A DNA stretch of 64,000 nt from an uncultured SAR86 cluster bacterium (GTDB taxonomy: Bacteria; Pseudomonadota; Gammaproteobacteria; Magnimaribacterales; AG-339-G14), in contig CACFWO010000002.1 in the NCBI GenBank assembly GCA_902570035.1, positions 65,054 through 129,053 on the forward strand, written 5' to 3'. Shown here in pieces: positions 28,312 to 37,051 of this stretch. The translations under genes were made by a program, and so were the position numbers. The notes beneath the pieces were generated by a model. The model was not told the DNA's origin. It saw only the letters and a list, made by a program, of their open reading frames with translations, and did no database searches. Position 1 is the stretch's first letter. Each line of letters starts with the position of its first letter.

Positions 28312-29544
28312 TTAGATTGAAGATTTAGCAGCGATAGATCGTCCTTGCATAGACAAATAAATTGCTAAAGGAATAATTGCTATCGGCGTTAAAGATAAGC
28401 TCAATCCCAAAACTATTAGAGTATTGAATAACAATCCGCCAGAGGCATCACCAAATCTATTGGTAAAAGTATCTATAAAGACAGTCGATTTATATTTTTC
28501 AGATTTTTCCAGTGTTGTGTAGACACTTTCTCTTGCAGGTTTATTGATTGCGTATTCAAAGGGTCTCATGACAGCCGATAAAATAATAAAAAGTATTACT
28601 CCAGAAGAACTGAGCAGGATGTTAGCCATGTAACCTGAAATTGCAAAGAAAGCGACGGAGAACAATACTCCATAGGCAATTAAGACAAACTTGATGCCAA
28701 AAAATCTATTTTCTAAGAAAAATCTAGTTAAAAACAATTGTGCGATAAAGGAAATTGGCGTCACCACAGAATCTGCTAAAGAGAAAATCTTTCTTTGTTC
28801 GACAACGTCAGTTGAATACTTATTGATTATTTCTAGACCGAAGAAATAAAGAGATGTCGCTAGGCACGTCCAAAGAAAAGCATAAATCAAAAGTTGTCTG
28901 ACAAGTTTATTAGATTTAATTTGTATGAATTGTTCTGAAAACTCTGTAAAAAATCCTGAATTTTCTTTCTTAACGATATCGCTAGAAACACTGTTTAACA
29001 AATTAGACAAAACAATACCCAACATTAATCCAACAGAAGCGCACAGCATCGCAATAACAGGCAAATCAGCCAGAAAAAGTAAAACTGATTGAGAGCCTAG
29101 CCAAGCTCCAGCCGAACCGAAGGCGCTTATAATGCCAAAATATTTTTTACTATCGTCGGTTTGAAAACTATTAACTGTTTTGGCCCAAAAAACTGAAACA
29201 ACAAAAAAATTGAATACGTTGTACCAAATGTAAAAACTTACGCCTACAACATAATTATCTGGATAGAGATTGTTTATAAAAGCATATAAAAAAAGATTGA
29301 GGATAAAGAAACCATAAATGTAAGTTACAAGCCTTGATTCCTTTACCCTCGAAACGATAAGAGAATATATTGGATTTGCCAACAACATAATCAACACAAC
29401 GATTAATAGGAAGTAGGTCAAATCACTTGTACCTATTTGCGCAGCCATTGCGCTTCTGAAGGGGCGCATGACAAAGAGCGCATACAAAACACAAAAGAAA
29501 AATGATCCAGCAATTAAAGTATTTTTGTTAATACTTTTGAACAT
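28312..29544 (-). CDS. NTP/NDP-exchange or MFS-like membrane transporter
   Basis: A polytopic membrane protein of 410 residues with about 11-12 helices. The opening LYALFVMRPFRSAMAAQIG resembles the xxRPxRxxMA start of the ADP/ATP (Npt/Tlc-like) carrier superfamily found in free-living bacteria. A conserved-looking late segment is RPFEYAINKPARESVYTTL. Free-living members are not proven nucleotide exchangers. It is the last gene of a four-gene minus-strand operon with a Rieske oxygenase, so a substrate-import role is possible. Confidence 0.65.
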   Translation of the reverse strand: MFKSINKNTLIAGSFFFCVLYALFVMRPFRSAMAAQIGTSDLTYFLLIVVLIMLLANPIYSLIVSRVKESRLVTYIYGFFILNLFLYAFINNLYPDNYVVGVSFYIWYNVFNFFVVSVFWAKTVNSFQTDDSKKYFGIISAFGSAGAWLGSQSVLLFLADLPVIAMLCASVGLMLGIVLSNLLNSVSSDIVKKENSGFFTEFSEQFIQIKSNKLVRQLLIYAFLWTCLATSLYFFGLEIINKYSTDVVEQRKIFSLADSVVTPISFIAQLFLTRFFLENRFFGIKFVLIAYGVLFSVAFFAISGYMANILLSSSGVILFIILSAVMRPFEYAINKPARESVYTTLEKSEKYKSTVFIDTFTNRFGDASGGLLFNTLIVLGLSLSLTPIAIIPLAIYLSMQGRSIAAKSSI

Positions 29545-29553
29545 TACTTTATT

Positions 29554-30744
29554 TTATTTTGATTTAATTAAAGGCATTGGCTTAAGGTTCAATGCTTCCC
29601 TGTAAGTATTGTGATAGTGATGCAAAGCGGGCTCATTTTGACCAAATAAAATATGATCTATTTTTCCTGACCTCAAACCTTTGTGGGAAGCTGCGGCAGC
29701 CACATAATCTTCGTCTCTGATAATTTCCCCAAAAGCAATGTAAGGATTAAAGTTCTCTTCATCCCCGTTTTTCATCTCTTCTAGGTATCCAACTGCCTCA
29801 GGGGTAAAGTAAAAAGAAACCTTAGATACACTTTTATGGGGAGAATTTTCTAAAGGATACTCTTTAACAACAATGATCCCACCCTCTAAGACATTTATTA
29901 TTATGTTTGGAAAAAGGAAATAAACTGGGAGAGATCCAACTCTGACGTCCCAATCTTTTTCAGGAGTTGTTCTTAAGTCTTCTATTTGGCGTTTGCACAA
30001 ACTCAATCTTGCATTCCTTTTAAAGGTGTCAAACATTTGAACGTTCCCATAAAAGGATTCAAATAAAGTATCTTTATGCAGAGTAGAAAAATGATACGTT
30101 TCTCCGAAAGTATCGATAGCGAGCTTCCAATTCATATCAGTCACATATTCTTCTTCTTGAGTAAGAATAAGATCCTTTAACCCCCATGATTCCATTTCTT
30201 CTATAAGTTGATCTCCCAAAAGGTCTTCAGTGTTTATGACACCATTTTCATTTGGATGCACGAATAAAAAACCATGCTTCTCTGCGCATGGAAGTTCTTT
30301 TAGTCCATAACAGGATTTATCTATCTCTCCGAAATGATCAGGCTTTGGGTAGCCAACCAACGAGCCTTTATTATTGAAAGTCCAGCCATGAAAAGGACAA
30401 GAAAATTTTTCTTTTTCGCCTCGCCTTTGACTCTCAACAATTACTCCTCTGTGCGTGCATACGTTTACAAAACACTTAAATTCACCATCTTTATCCCGAG
30501 TTGCAAGGATAGGAACGCCAAAATCATCGGCAGTCATAAAAGATCCTTTATTCGGCAAATCTCCGCTAAAACCAATAATCTGTGGATGGTTGAGAAAGAA
30601 ATTATCCCACTCCTTATGGAACCTATCCTCTGAAGTATAGGTATCCGCTGGATTCTTAATCATGCCATCAGCTTTAACGTTAGTTTTGTTATCCAGATGA
30701 TCGAGCAGGCCTTTAATGACCCTGACTTGTTCCTTTTGGATCAT
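29554..30744 (-). CDS. Rieske non-haem iron oxygenase, large (alpha) subunit
   Basis: The N-terminal [2Fe-2S] Rieske site is C96-T-H98 ... C116-P-F-H119 (the VCTHRG and CPFHGW motifs). The catalytic domain has the mononuclear iron site DTFGETYHFSTLH with His218 and His223. Length 396 suits ring-hydroxylating or demethylating oxygenases. No beta subunit, ferredoxin or reductase gene is adjacent, so electrons must come from elsewhere. It lies 1 nt from a GST gene and downstream of an acyl-CoA ligase in one operon. Confidence 0.9.
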   Translation of the reverse strand: MIQKEQVRVIKGLLDHLDNKTNVKADGMIKNPADTYTSEDRFHKEWDNFFLNHPQIIGFSGDLPNKGSFMTADDFGVPILATRDKDGEFKCFVNVCTHRGVIVESQRRGEKEKFSCPFHGWTFNNKGSLVGYPKPDHFGEIDKSCYGLKELPCAEKHGFLFVHPNENGVINTEDLLGDQLIEEMESWGLKDLILTQEEEYVTDMNWKLAIDTFGETYHFSTLHKDTLFESFYGNVQMFDTFKRNARLSLCKRQIEDLRTTPEKDWDVRVGSLPVYFLFPNIIINVLEGGIIVVKEYPLENSPHKSVSKVSFYFTPEAVGYLEEMKNGDEENFNPYIAFGEIIRDEDYVAAAASHKGLRSGKIDHILFGQNEPALHHYHNTYREALNLKPMPLIKSK

Positions 30745-30745
30745 T

Positions 30746-31363
30746 TTAGGAAGGTCTGTGCTCGGTCATCTTCAAAAAAGCTGGTCTAGAAGACAAACGC
30801 TCTACATAGGCTTTTATATTTTTCATCTCATCGGTTACGCAACCCATTCTGTTTGACATGTAACAAGAATGGCCGAGCATGATGTCAGCTCCAGAAAAAT
30901 CACCTATTAGATAATCTTTGCCTTCTAGGGCTTCATTAATTGGTTCAAGCGCTCTTGTGAGAAGTCTTTGTGCTTGACCAAGAACAGTCTCGTCTCTTCT
31001 GTCCGGCGGCAATAAAACTGTATGAACAACTATGGTGTTCATTGGCGGCATTATCATACCCTCGCAATAATGAAACCATTGGAGATATTGTGGAAAAAGC
31101 TCTGATTGAACATCTGGCTTCAAGCCTCCGTTCTTGTATTTCTCAATTATGTACTCAGTAATAGCCCCGGATTCCCATATTTGGATATCCCCATCATCCA
31201 GAACCGGAATTCTTCCAAGCGGATGCCTAGCTCTATGCTCATCCGACTTAAGATCGTTGGGATGAAAAGCCATTTCATTTAGTTCATAAGGTAGCTCTAG
31301 CTCTTCCAGAAGCCAAAGAATTCTCTCTGCTCTTGAGTTTGGTGCAAAATGAAGTTTTAACAT
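30746..31363 (-). CDS. Glutathione S-transferase
   Basis: The thioredoxin-like N-terminal domain runs from LHFAPNSRAERILWLLEEL through LGRIPVLDDGDIQIWESGAI (cis-Pro plus the ES glutathione-binding pair), and the helical C-terminal domain ends with FSGADIMLGH. Length 205 is standard. A strong AGGAG ribosome site precedes the ATG. Sitting between an acyl-CoA ligase and a Rieske oxygenase, it may conjugate or isomerise a reactive intermediate of that pathway, which is inference. Confidence 0.9.
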   Translation of the reverse strand: MLKLHFAPNSRAERILWLLEELELPYELNEMAFHPNDLKSDEHRARHPLGRIPVLDDGDIQIWESGAITEYIIEKYKNGGLKPDVQSELFPQYLQWFHYCEGMIMPPMNTIVVHTVLLPPDRRDETVLGQAQRLLTRALEPINEALEGKDYLIGDFSGADIMLGHSCYMSNRMGCVTDEMKNIKAYVERLSSRPAFLKMTEHRPS

Positions 31364-31383
31364 TTTTATCTCCTATAAAAAGT

Positions 31384-32949
31384 TTAATTTCCTGAAACCA
31401 TTCTATCTTTACCTTCCCAAAAAGGCTCACGTAATTCTCTACGCAGAATTTTGCCGGAGGGATTTCGCGGTAAAGCCTCTATGAAATTAATAGTCTTTGG
31501 ACATTTATAGCCAGCTATTTGTGTTCTTGTATACGAGATAATTTCAGTTTCATCTAAACTTGAATCCGGTTGTAAAACCACGAAGCCTTTTACTGATTCA
31601 CCCCATTTTTCATCTGGCACTCCAATAACTGCAGCATCTACAATTTCTGGATGACTCATCAGGGCATTTTCTACTTCTGCTGGGTATATATTTTCTCCAC
31701 CAGAAACAATCATATCTTTGACCCGATCATGGATGTAAAGATAACCTTCATCGTCAAAAAAACCAGCATCGCCAGAATAAAACCATCCTTCTTTTATGGC
31801 TTCCTCAGTAGCATCTGGTCTATTCCAATAACCTTTCATATTCAAAGGTGATTTGGAGATGACTTCCCCAATCTCGCCGGTTTTTACTTCATTGCCTTCA
31901 TCGTCAACAACTTTAATTTCAACGCTATTTAGAGCCTTTCCACAGGATCTTAATTTTCCTTTTTTTGGATCATGATCTTCAGGCATTAGAATCGTTATTG
32001 CGCCAGCAGTCTCAGTAAGACCATAAACCTGAAATAAATCACATTTCATTATTTCTTGAGCTTTGAGAATAGTGTCATCAGCAATCGGTGAGGCTCCGTA
32101 AAGAACAAACTTAAGAGATGAGAAATCTGTCTCAGCAGCTTGCGGTATTGAGACTAAAAATAGAATCACTGCTGGAACGAAAAGAGAAGAGCGTATTTTT
32201 TCTTTTTCTATCAATTCCAAAATTAAGACAGGATCGATATCAGCAATGATAATATTTTTGCAACCGTGGATTAGCCCCCAGATACCCCAATTAGTTCCGG
32301 CAACATGGTACCCCGGCATACAAACCAAATTCGGCGTACCTTCTTCGAAGGGAACTATGCCTTCGATAGTATCGTTGGCTGATGAAAAGTTTTGATTGGT
32401 AAGCTGAACACCTTTGGGATGACCCGTTGTGCCCGAAGTGTAGAGCTGAATAATATCGTCATCTAATGAAGTTGAAATACCAGGATCAGCTTCTCCCTGA
32501 CTGTCTCGCCACGCTATATAACTTTCATAGGTTTCGTGACTGTCGTCTACTGCGATAATTTTTTTTACCTTAGGTATTTCATCCTTGATTTGTTCGATAA
32601 CAGGATAGAATTCTTCTCCAACAAAAAGGACCTCGCTTTCAGAATCATTTAAGACATAGACTACTTCCGGAGGTGCAAGCCTCCAATTAACACCCACAGC
32701 AACCGTTGCAGATTTCATTGTGCCTACCAAAAATTCAAAAAAATAATCTGAATTTTTTCCGTAATAAGCAACCCTCGCGTCTGGCTTACAGCCCTCTTTA
32801 ATAAGTCCATTCGCAACTTTATTGGATAACAGGTCTAATTCTTTATAAGAAGTTTCCCTATCAAGAAACTTGTGCGCCACTAAGTGAGGCGTTTGCTCAA
32901 CTCGCCATTTAAATAAGTCTTGAACTGTTTTATCTCTAGGTATATTCAT
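31384..32949 (-). CDS. Acyl-CoA synthetase / AMP-dependent ligase
   Basis: This ANL-superfamily enzyme activates a carboxylate with ATP and transfers it to CoA. Motif A3 YTSGTTGHPKG is at 170-180, QVYGLTETAG and the hinge region YSGDAGFFDDEGYLYIHDRVKDM follow, and the C-terminal catalytic lysine region NPSGKILRRELR is present. Length 521 is typical. It is the first gene of the minus-strand operon with GST, Rieske oxygenase and transporter, and is divergent from the nitroreductase across a 61-bp AT-rich region containing a palindrome. Chain length and substrate are not predictable. Confidence 0.92.
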   Translation of the reverse strand: MNIPRDKTVQDLFKWRVEQTPHLVAHKFLDRETSYKELDLLSNKVANGLIKEGCKPDARVAYYGKNSDYFFEFLVGTMKSATVAVGVNWRLAPPEVVYVLNDSESEVLFVGEEFYPVIEQIKDEIPKVKKIIAVDDSHETYESYIAWRDSQGEADPGISTSLDDDIIQLYTSGTTGHPKGVQLTNQNFSSANDTIEGIVPFEEGTPNLVCMPGYHVAGTNWGIWGLIHGCKNIIIADIDPVLILELIEKEKIRSSLFVPAVILFLVSIPQAAETDFSSLKFVLYGASPIADDTILKAQEIMKCDLFQVYGLTETAGAITILMPEDHDPKKGKLRSCGKALNSVEIKVVDDEGNEVKTGEIGEVISKSPLNMKGYWNRPDATEEAIKEGWFYSGDAGFFDDEGYLYIHDRVKDMIVSGGENIYPAEVENALMSHPEIVDAAVIGVPDEKWGESVKGFVVLQPDSSLDETEIISYTRTQIAGYKCPKTINFIEALPRNPSGKILRRELREPFWEGKDRMVSGN

Positions 32950-32956
32950 TTTTTCA

Positions 32957-32978
32957 ATAAATTAATATGTTAATTTAT
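32957..32978. promoter_or_regulatory. AT-only palindrome in divergent promoter region (candidate operator)
   Basis: Perfect 9-bp arms ATAAATTAA and TTAATTTAT flank the centre TATG, 8 bp upstream of the acyl-CoA synthetase start and 33 bp upstream of the nitroreductase start. Size and symmetry suit a TetR- or MarR-type dimer, but no regulator gene is adjacent, and AT-rich spacers yield such palindromes by chance more easily than balanced DNA does. Confidence 0.3.
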
Positions 32979-33010
32979 AGTTAATCAAATTATTTAAAAG
33001 AAGTACATCA

Positions 33011-33571
33011 ATGGAAAGCAAAGCTTTATCAAATATTCTTGAGAGAAATTCTCCCAGACAACTAATTGAACCTCACCCTAATGCAGAACAAATGAAGTTA
33101 GTTTATGAGGCAGCTCTGAGAGCCCCTGATCATGGCTGGATTAGACCAACGAGATTTATTGAAGTTTCAGGAGAAGGGTTAGAAAAGCTATCAAATATTT
33201 TTGAACAATTTGCCCAACAGCACCTGCAGGATGTTTCAGATGAGGTATTGGAGAAATATAGACAAGCACCTTTTCGAGCGCCAATGATAGTCATCCTGGT
33301 TTCATCCATAAAAGAACATCCCAAGGTGCCAGCTTTGGAGCAAATGTTTTCTACTGCTGCAGCTGGACAAAATATTCTCTTAGCACTCAATGCGCTTGGT
33401 TTTGGTGGGATTTGGCGAACTGGAAAATTCGCTTTGAACAAAGAAATTGGTTCTTTCTTGGAGCTTGATGATAATCAGGAGGTGCTAGGATATCTTTACA
33501 TAGGAACTCCAACAGGAGATAACAAAAAGATTCCTCAGCTTGATCCTAAAGACTTTGTAAAAAAACTCTAA
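33011..33571 (+). CDS. Nitroreductase family protein (YdjA-like)
   Basis: A small FMN-dependent oxidoreductase of 186 residues. Typical blocks are ILERNSPRQLIEPHPN at the start, AALRAPDHGWIRPTRFI (FMN contacts), TAAAGQNILLALNALGFGGIWRTG and GYLYIGTPTG at the end, which resemble YdjA-type members. The physiological substrate is unknown for this group. It is divergent from the acyl-CoA ligase operon and is followed after 27 nt by glucokinase in the same direction. Confidence 0.88.
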   Translation: MESKALSNILERNSPRQLIEPHPNAEQMKLVYEAALRAPDHGWIRPTRFIEVSGEGLEKLSNIFEQFAQQHLQDVSDEVLEKYRQAPFRAPMIVILVSSIKEHPKVPALEQMFSTAAAGQNILLALNALGFGGIWRTGKFALNKEIGSFLELDDNQEVLGYLYIGTPTGDNKKIPQLDPKDFVKKL

Positions 33572-33598
33572 GATAACAAGATTAAGACTTATTAAATA

Positions 33599-34489
33599 AT
33601 GAGCAGATACTCTTCTTTAGTTGTAGACATTGGTGGTACCAATATGCGCTATGCCTATGCAAATAAAAATGGCATCTCTGAAGAAAGCATTCTTTCAAAT
33701 ATTTCTGATCAAAAGATTAATAAAACTTTGAGCAATCTTTTATCAAATCCCAAAATTAAAAATACCGTTATAGCTGCCGCCGGTCCAAGGCTTGGTAACA
33801 GAATAGAAATGACAAATAGAAAAGTGATCATAGATGGAGATTTATTGGGCAGAAAGTTTAAGTTGGCCAATTCTCAAGTTCTTAATGATTGGGAAGCAGT
33901 TGGTCATGCCATTGATGAAATGAAATTAAAAAAAATTAAAAAGGGAAAATCCAAGTCCAACGTAGATTTAATGATCGGGCCAGGAACAGGCCTAGGATTT
34001 GCTATTGTTGTCGATGGAAAAGTTATACCAACAGAGATTGGAAACACAAAACTTCATAGCAAATTACTTTTAAATAATCTGGGAGTAAGACCGTCAAAAT
34101 ATTTTTCAGTTCTTGAAGATGTAATTTCAGGACCCAGCATAAGCAGAGCATATCAATCTAGATATAAGCAAAAATTATCTCCCGAGGAAATTGTTTCTTT
34201 GGCTAAAAAAAGAAATCCCAAAGCAAAATTCATAATTTACGGCTTTGTCGATAATCTCATACAGTTTATGCAAGATGTTTCGGTAGCATATTTACCGAGA
34301 AGAATTTTGCTCGGAGGGTCCCTTGTATCGGATCTTGCATACCTTATTAAAGATAATAAATTTTTGGATCAATACTCGAATCATCCCAAAGACCAACACG
34401 CTCAAATCCTAAAATCAATCGAGATAAATCTCATTACCAGTAAGACGCCGGCTTTAAAAGGTTGCTTCAATTATTTAAATAAAAATTAA
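33599..34489 (+). CDS. glk: Glucokinase (ROK-unrelated Glk family)
   Basis: The protein opens with SLVVDIGGTNMRYAYANKNG, the ATP-phosphate loop of bacterial Glk, and has DWEAVGHAI, the IGPGTGLGFA signature (about residues 127-136), PTEIGNTKLHS and RILLGGSLVSD. Length 296 is a little short (E. coli 321). It phosphorylates glucose to glucose-6-P. The stop is followed directly by the GTG start of the hydrolase gene. Confidence 0.85.
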   Translation: MSRYSSLVVDIGGTNMRYAYANKNGISEESILSNISDQKINKTLSNLLSNPKIKNTVIAAAGPRLGNRIEMTNRKVIIDGDLLGRKFKLANSQVLNDWEAVGHAIDEMKLKKIKKGKSKSNVDLMIGPGTGLGFAIVVDGKVIPTEIGNTKLHSKLLLNNLGVRPSKYFSVLEDVISGPSISRAYQSRYKQKLSPEEIVSLAKKRNPKAKFIIYGFVDNLIQFMQDVSVAYLPRRILLGGSLVSDLAYLIKDNKFLDQYSNHPKDQHAQILKSIEINLITSKTPALKGCFNYLNKN

Positions 34490-35338
34490 GTGAATAGAGT
34501 ATTTAAAGTTTCAGAAGACAGAGAAATTATAGCCTCCGAGTGGGGGGATAACATGAATCCGCTTGTAATCATGTTACACGGAGGAGGGCAAACAAGACAT
34601 TCATGGAAAGGCGTTGCAGCAAAAATTGCTAACTTAGGTTTTTATGTAATCGCACACGATTTGAGGGGTCACGGTGAGAGTTTTTGGGATAGTAATGGCG
34701 ATTACACTTTTGATGCCCATAGAGATGACCTTGTAAAAATCATCCAGCAACTTGGAAAAAAGGCTAATTTAGTTGGCGCCTCCCTTGGCGGCATGATCTC
34801 ATTATCTTTAGCCGGCCACGAAGAAGAAAGTAAACATTGTTTAGGTCTCATCATGGTGGACATCGGCATGCGTCCCAACGACGAAGGTTCGGATAGAATA
34901 GTTGAATTCATGCGCTCTGGCGCGAAAGGTTTTGCTTCAGTGGAAGAGGCTGCAGATGCCGTTTCAGGTTATTTACCACACAGAGAAAGACCAAAGGATA
35001 TATCCGGACTCAAAAAAAATCTACGACTCAAGGAAGACGGTCGTTACTACTGGCACTGGGATCCTCTTTTTTTAAGAGACAGGACCGGGATGGGCGAAGT
35101 TAGAGAAGAACGTTTTAAGCAATTAGAAAATTCTGCCAAGAGGATTACCGTGCCAACTCTGCTTGTCCAAGGCGCCTTGAGCGATATTTTAACCAACAAG
35201 GAAAAAGAGGAATTTCTCAACGCCGTGCCTCATGCTAAGTTGGCTGAGATTCAACAAGCTACGCACATGGTTGTTGGCGATAAGAACGATATTTTCGCAG
35301 AAGCCATTGTAGATTTCTTGAGCGAACAAACTAAATAA
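34490..35338 (+). CDS. Alpha/beta hydrolase
   Basis: An alpha/beta-fold hydrolase of 282 residues beginning with GTG right after the glucokinase stop. LHGGGQTRHSW (29-39) is the oxyanion loop, HDLRGHGES follows, GASLGG carries the nucleophile Ser98, and a late ATHMVVGD provides the histidine. Overall it resembles esterase, haloalkane-dehalogenase or epoxide-hydrolase relatives, but the nucleophile is serine, which favours ester hydrolysis. Substrate unknown. Confidence 0.88.
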   Translation: MNRVFKVSEDREIIASEWGDNMNPLVIMLHGGGQTRHSWKGVAAKIANLGFYVIAHDLRGHGESFWDSNGDYTFDAHRDDLVKIIQQLGKKANLVGASLGGMISLSLAGHEEESKHCLGLIMVDIGMRPNDEGSDRIVEFMRSGAKGFASVEEAADAVSGYLPHRERPKDISGLKKNLRLKEDGRYYWHWDPLFLRDRTGMGEVREERFKQLENSAKRITVPTLLVQGALSDILTNKEKEEFLNAVPHAKLAEIQQATHMVVGDKNDIFAEAIVDFLSEQTK

Positions 35339-35367
35339 GATATTTTGTAAACATCATTGGAGGTTTT

Positions 35368-35946
35368 ATGAGTTACTCATTTTTAGGCGGGGAATCCAGA
35401 GATAATTTCTCTGATCAAGAAGATTTGTTTAAAGTTATTGAAGGTTTCATGGGATATTTACCCAATTCTCATTTATCCATGGCGATAAACCCAGAGTTGA
35501 ATCAAAGCTTTGCTGCTCTTGCTGGAACCATTTTCTCATCACAAAAAATCGACCCAGGCACAAAGCAGCTCATTGCTCTAGCTTCAAGCCTCTCTTCTGG
35601 ATGTAAATATTGTCAGGCACACACATCTCACGGAGCTCACCAAGCCGGCGTCAACGAGGAAAAAATAAACGATATTTTAAGATATCAGGAAAGTTCCCAT
35701 TACGATGATTCAGAAAAGGCAATTCTTGATCTAGCCTTCGCTGCGGGGAAGACGCCTAACCAAGCAAAGCGAGAGCACTTTGATAATTTATTAAAGTACT
35801 TTAGCAAGGAACAAATTACCGATATGGTTGCTGTTATTTCTCTATTTGGTTTTCTTAATAGATGGAATGACACACTTGGTTCGCATCTAGAAGATGTGCC
35901 AAATTCGTTTGTCGAAGAAAAGTTAAAACCTCTTGGCTGGAAATAG
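35368..35946 (+). CDS. Carboxymuconolactone decarboxylase / AhpD-like protein
   Basis: The helical CMD domain contains SSGCKYCQAHTSHGA (77-90) with the redox pair Cys79-Cys82 and His85, as in AhpD-like peroxidase-related proteins. Length 192. The CxxC and histidine suggest thiol-dependent peroxide or radical chemistry rather than true lactone decarboxylation. A good GGAGG ribosome site precedes the ATG. Its end overlaps the next gene's TTG start by 14 nt. Confidence 0.85.
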   Translation: MSYSFLGGESRDNFSDQEDLFKVIEGFMGYLPNSHLSMAINPELNQSFAALAGTIFSSQKIDPGTKQLIALASSLSSGCKYCQAHTSHGAHQAGVNEEKINDILRYQESSHYDDSEKAILDLAFAAGKTPNQAKREHFDNLLKYFSKEQITDMVAVISLFGFLNRWNDTLGSHLEDVPNSFVEEKLKPLGWK

Positions 35947-36709
35947 TTTATTTATCACTCCTCCTTGGGGTGACGGTTACACCAAATACAGACTTGGTCT
36001 TAATCCAATTCACGAAGACAACTGGTTTAATCAGCCCATTTCAAAAGAAGTTTTTGAGCATAAATTTAATCTTTTGAACAACAATTACAATGAAGTTGTA
36101 GCTGCCACAGAAGATTCTCTGCTAGCTCAGCAAATATTGGCGAAACACATACCCACCCAAAAGTGTGATTATCCGGACCCTATTGCGGATACATCTTTAT
36201 TAGTTCCAGATGACCTTTGTTTAATTGAGGCAAGTGGAAAGCAAAGGATGTTGGCGGCATCTGTGTGCTCTCCAAGTTATTGGAATGTCCGGGATAAAAT
36301 AGGCAAATCTTTATACGATATCCATGCTCCTGTGAACAGCCTTAACGAAAAGATTGGTGTCAATGTAGGAAGATTCATTGAAAGGGCTCCCATGCTGCAA
36401 CCTTTTAAAAGAGAAAATTGGCTTATCCATGCAGATACAAATAGATTGCACCTCACAGAAGAGCCAGAAATAGTTGGTAATCCAGATAATTGGTTTGTAA
36501 GGAGCGAGAGAGAAACCATTTGTAAAGTTCACGATGACTATTCTTTGTTCACCATCAGGGTTAGCTTTGCTCCTCTCAAAGAAATACATTCTTATGAAGC
36601 CTCAAAAGCTGGCATGCTAAAAAGCTTGAAGACCATGGACAGAGATGAGATAAACTATTTTGGTGGTGCCAAAAAGGTTAAGACACTTATAGAATATTTA
36701 GATTCATAA
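35933..36709 (+). CDS. DUF3445 haem-dependent oxidative N-demethylase-like protein
   Basis: A soluble protein of 258 residues with the DUF3445 arrangement: RLGLNPIHEDNWF near the start, DDLCLIEA..GKQRMLAASVCSPSYW in the middle, GRFIERAPMLQPFKRENWLIH, and SERETICKVH later. Family members include the haem subunit of dimethylamine oxidative demethylase. The accessory subunits of that enzyme are not nearby. The start is TTG at 35933, inside the end of the preceding gene; no ATG or GTG lies between it and the first conserved block. Confidence 0.75.
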   Translation: MAGNSLFITPPWGDGYTKYRLGLNPIHEDNWFNQPISKEVFEHKFNLLNNNYNEVVAATEDSLLAQQILAKHIPTQKCDYPDPIADTSLLVPDDLCLIEASGKQRMLAASVCSPSYWNVRDKIGKSLYDIHAPVNSLNEKIGVNVGRFIERAPMLQPFKRENWLIHADTNRLHLTEEPEIVGNPDNWFVRSERETICKVHDDYSLFTIRVSFAPLKEIHSYEASKAGMLKSLKTMDRDEINYFGGAKKVKTLIEYLDS

Positions 36710-36733
36710 ATTATTAATGAAAGAGGTAAAAAA

Positions 36734-37042
36734 ATGAGCGATGTAAAAGTCTATATGATTGCCAATCTTCAAATTCACGATGCAGATAACTACAGGAATT
36801 ATGAAAAAGGTTTCTTTCCAATTCTCAAAAAGCACGGCGGAGAATTTATTACATATGATGACAATATAGTAAATGTGGAAGGGGATAACGATGTCTCAGG
36901 AAGAGTCATAATTTTTTCTTTCCCCAGTGAAGAGGCTGCTGAAAGTTGGTACAACGATCCTGAATATCAAGAGATTTCAAAATACAGAAGAGAGGCTACA
37001 ACCACACAATTAATAAGAGTTAAAGGCATGTTGCCTAGGTAA
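36734..37042 (+). CDS. DUF1330 family protein
   Basis: A 102-residue single ferredoxin-like alpha/beta domain, matching DUF1330: MIANLQIHDADNYRNYEKGF at the start and VIIFSFPSEEAAESWYNDPEYQ in the second half, the latter being the signature. Such proteins are dimeric alpha-beta barrels without an assigned reaction. A GAGG ribosome site precedes the ATG. It is the last gene of the plus-strand series that starts at 33.0 kb. Confidence 0.85.
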   Translation: MSDVKVYMIANLQIHDADNYRNYEKGFFPILKKHGGEFITYDDNIVNVEGDNDVSGRVIIFSFPSEEAAESWYNDPEYQEISKYRREATTTQLIRVKGMLPR

Positions 37043-37051
37043 AGCCTCAAA

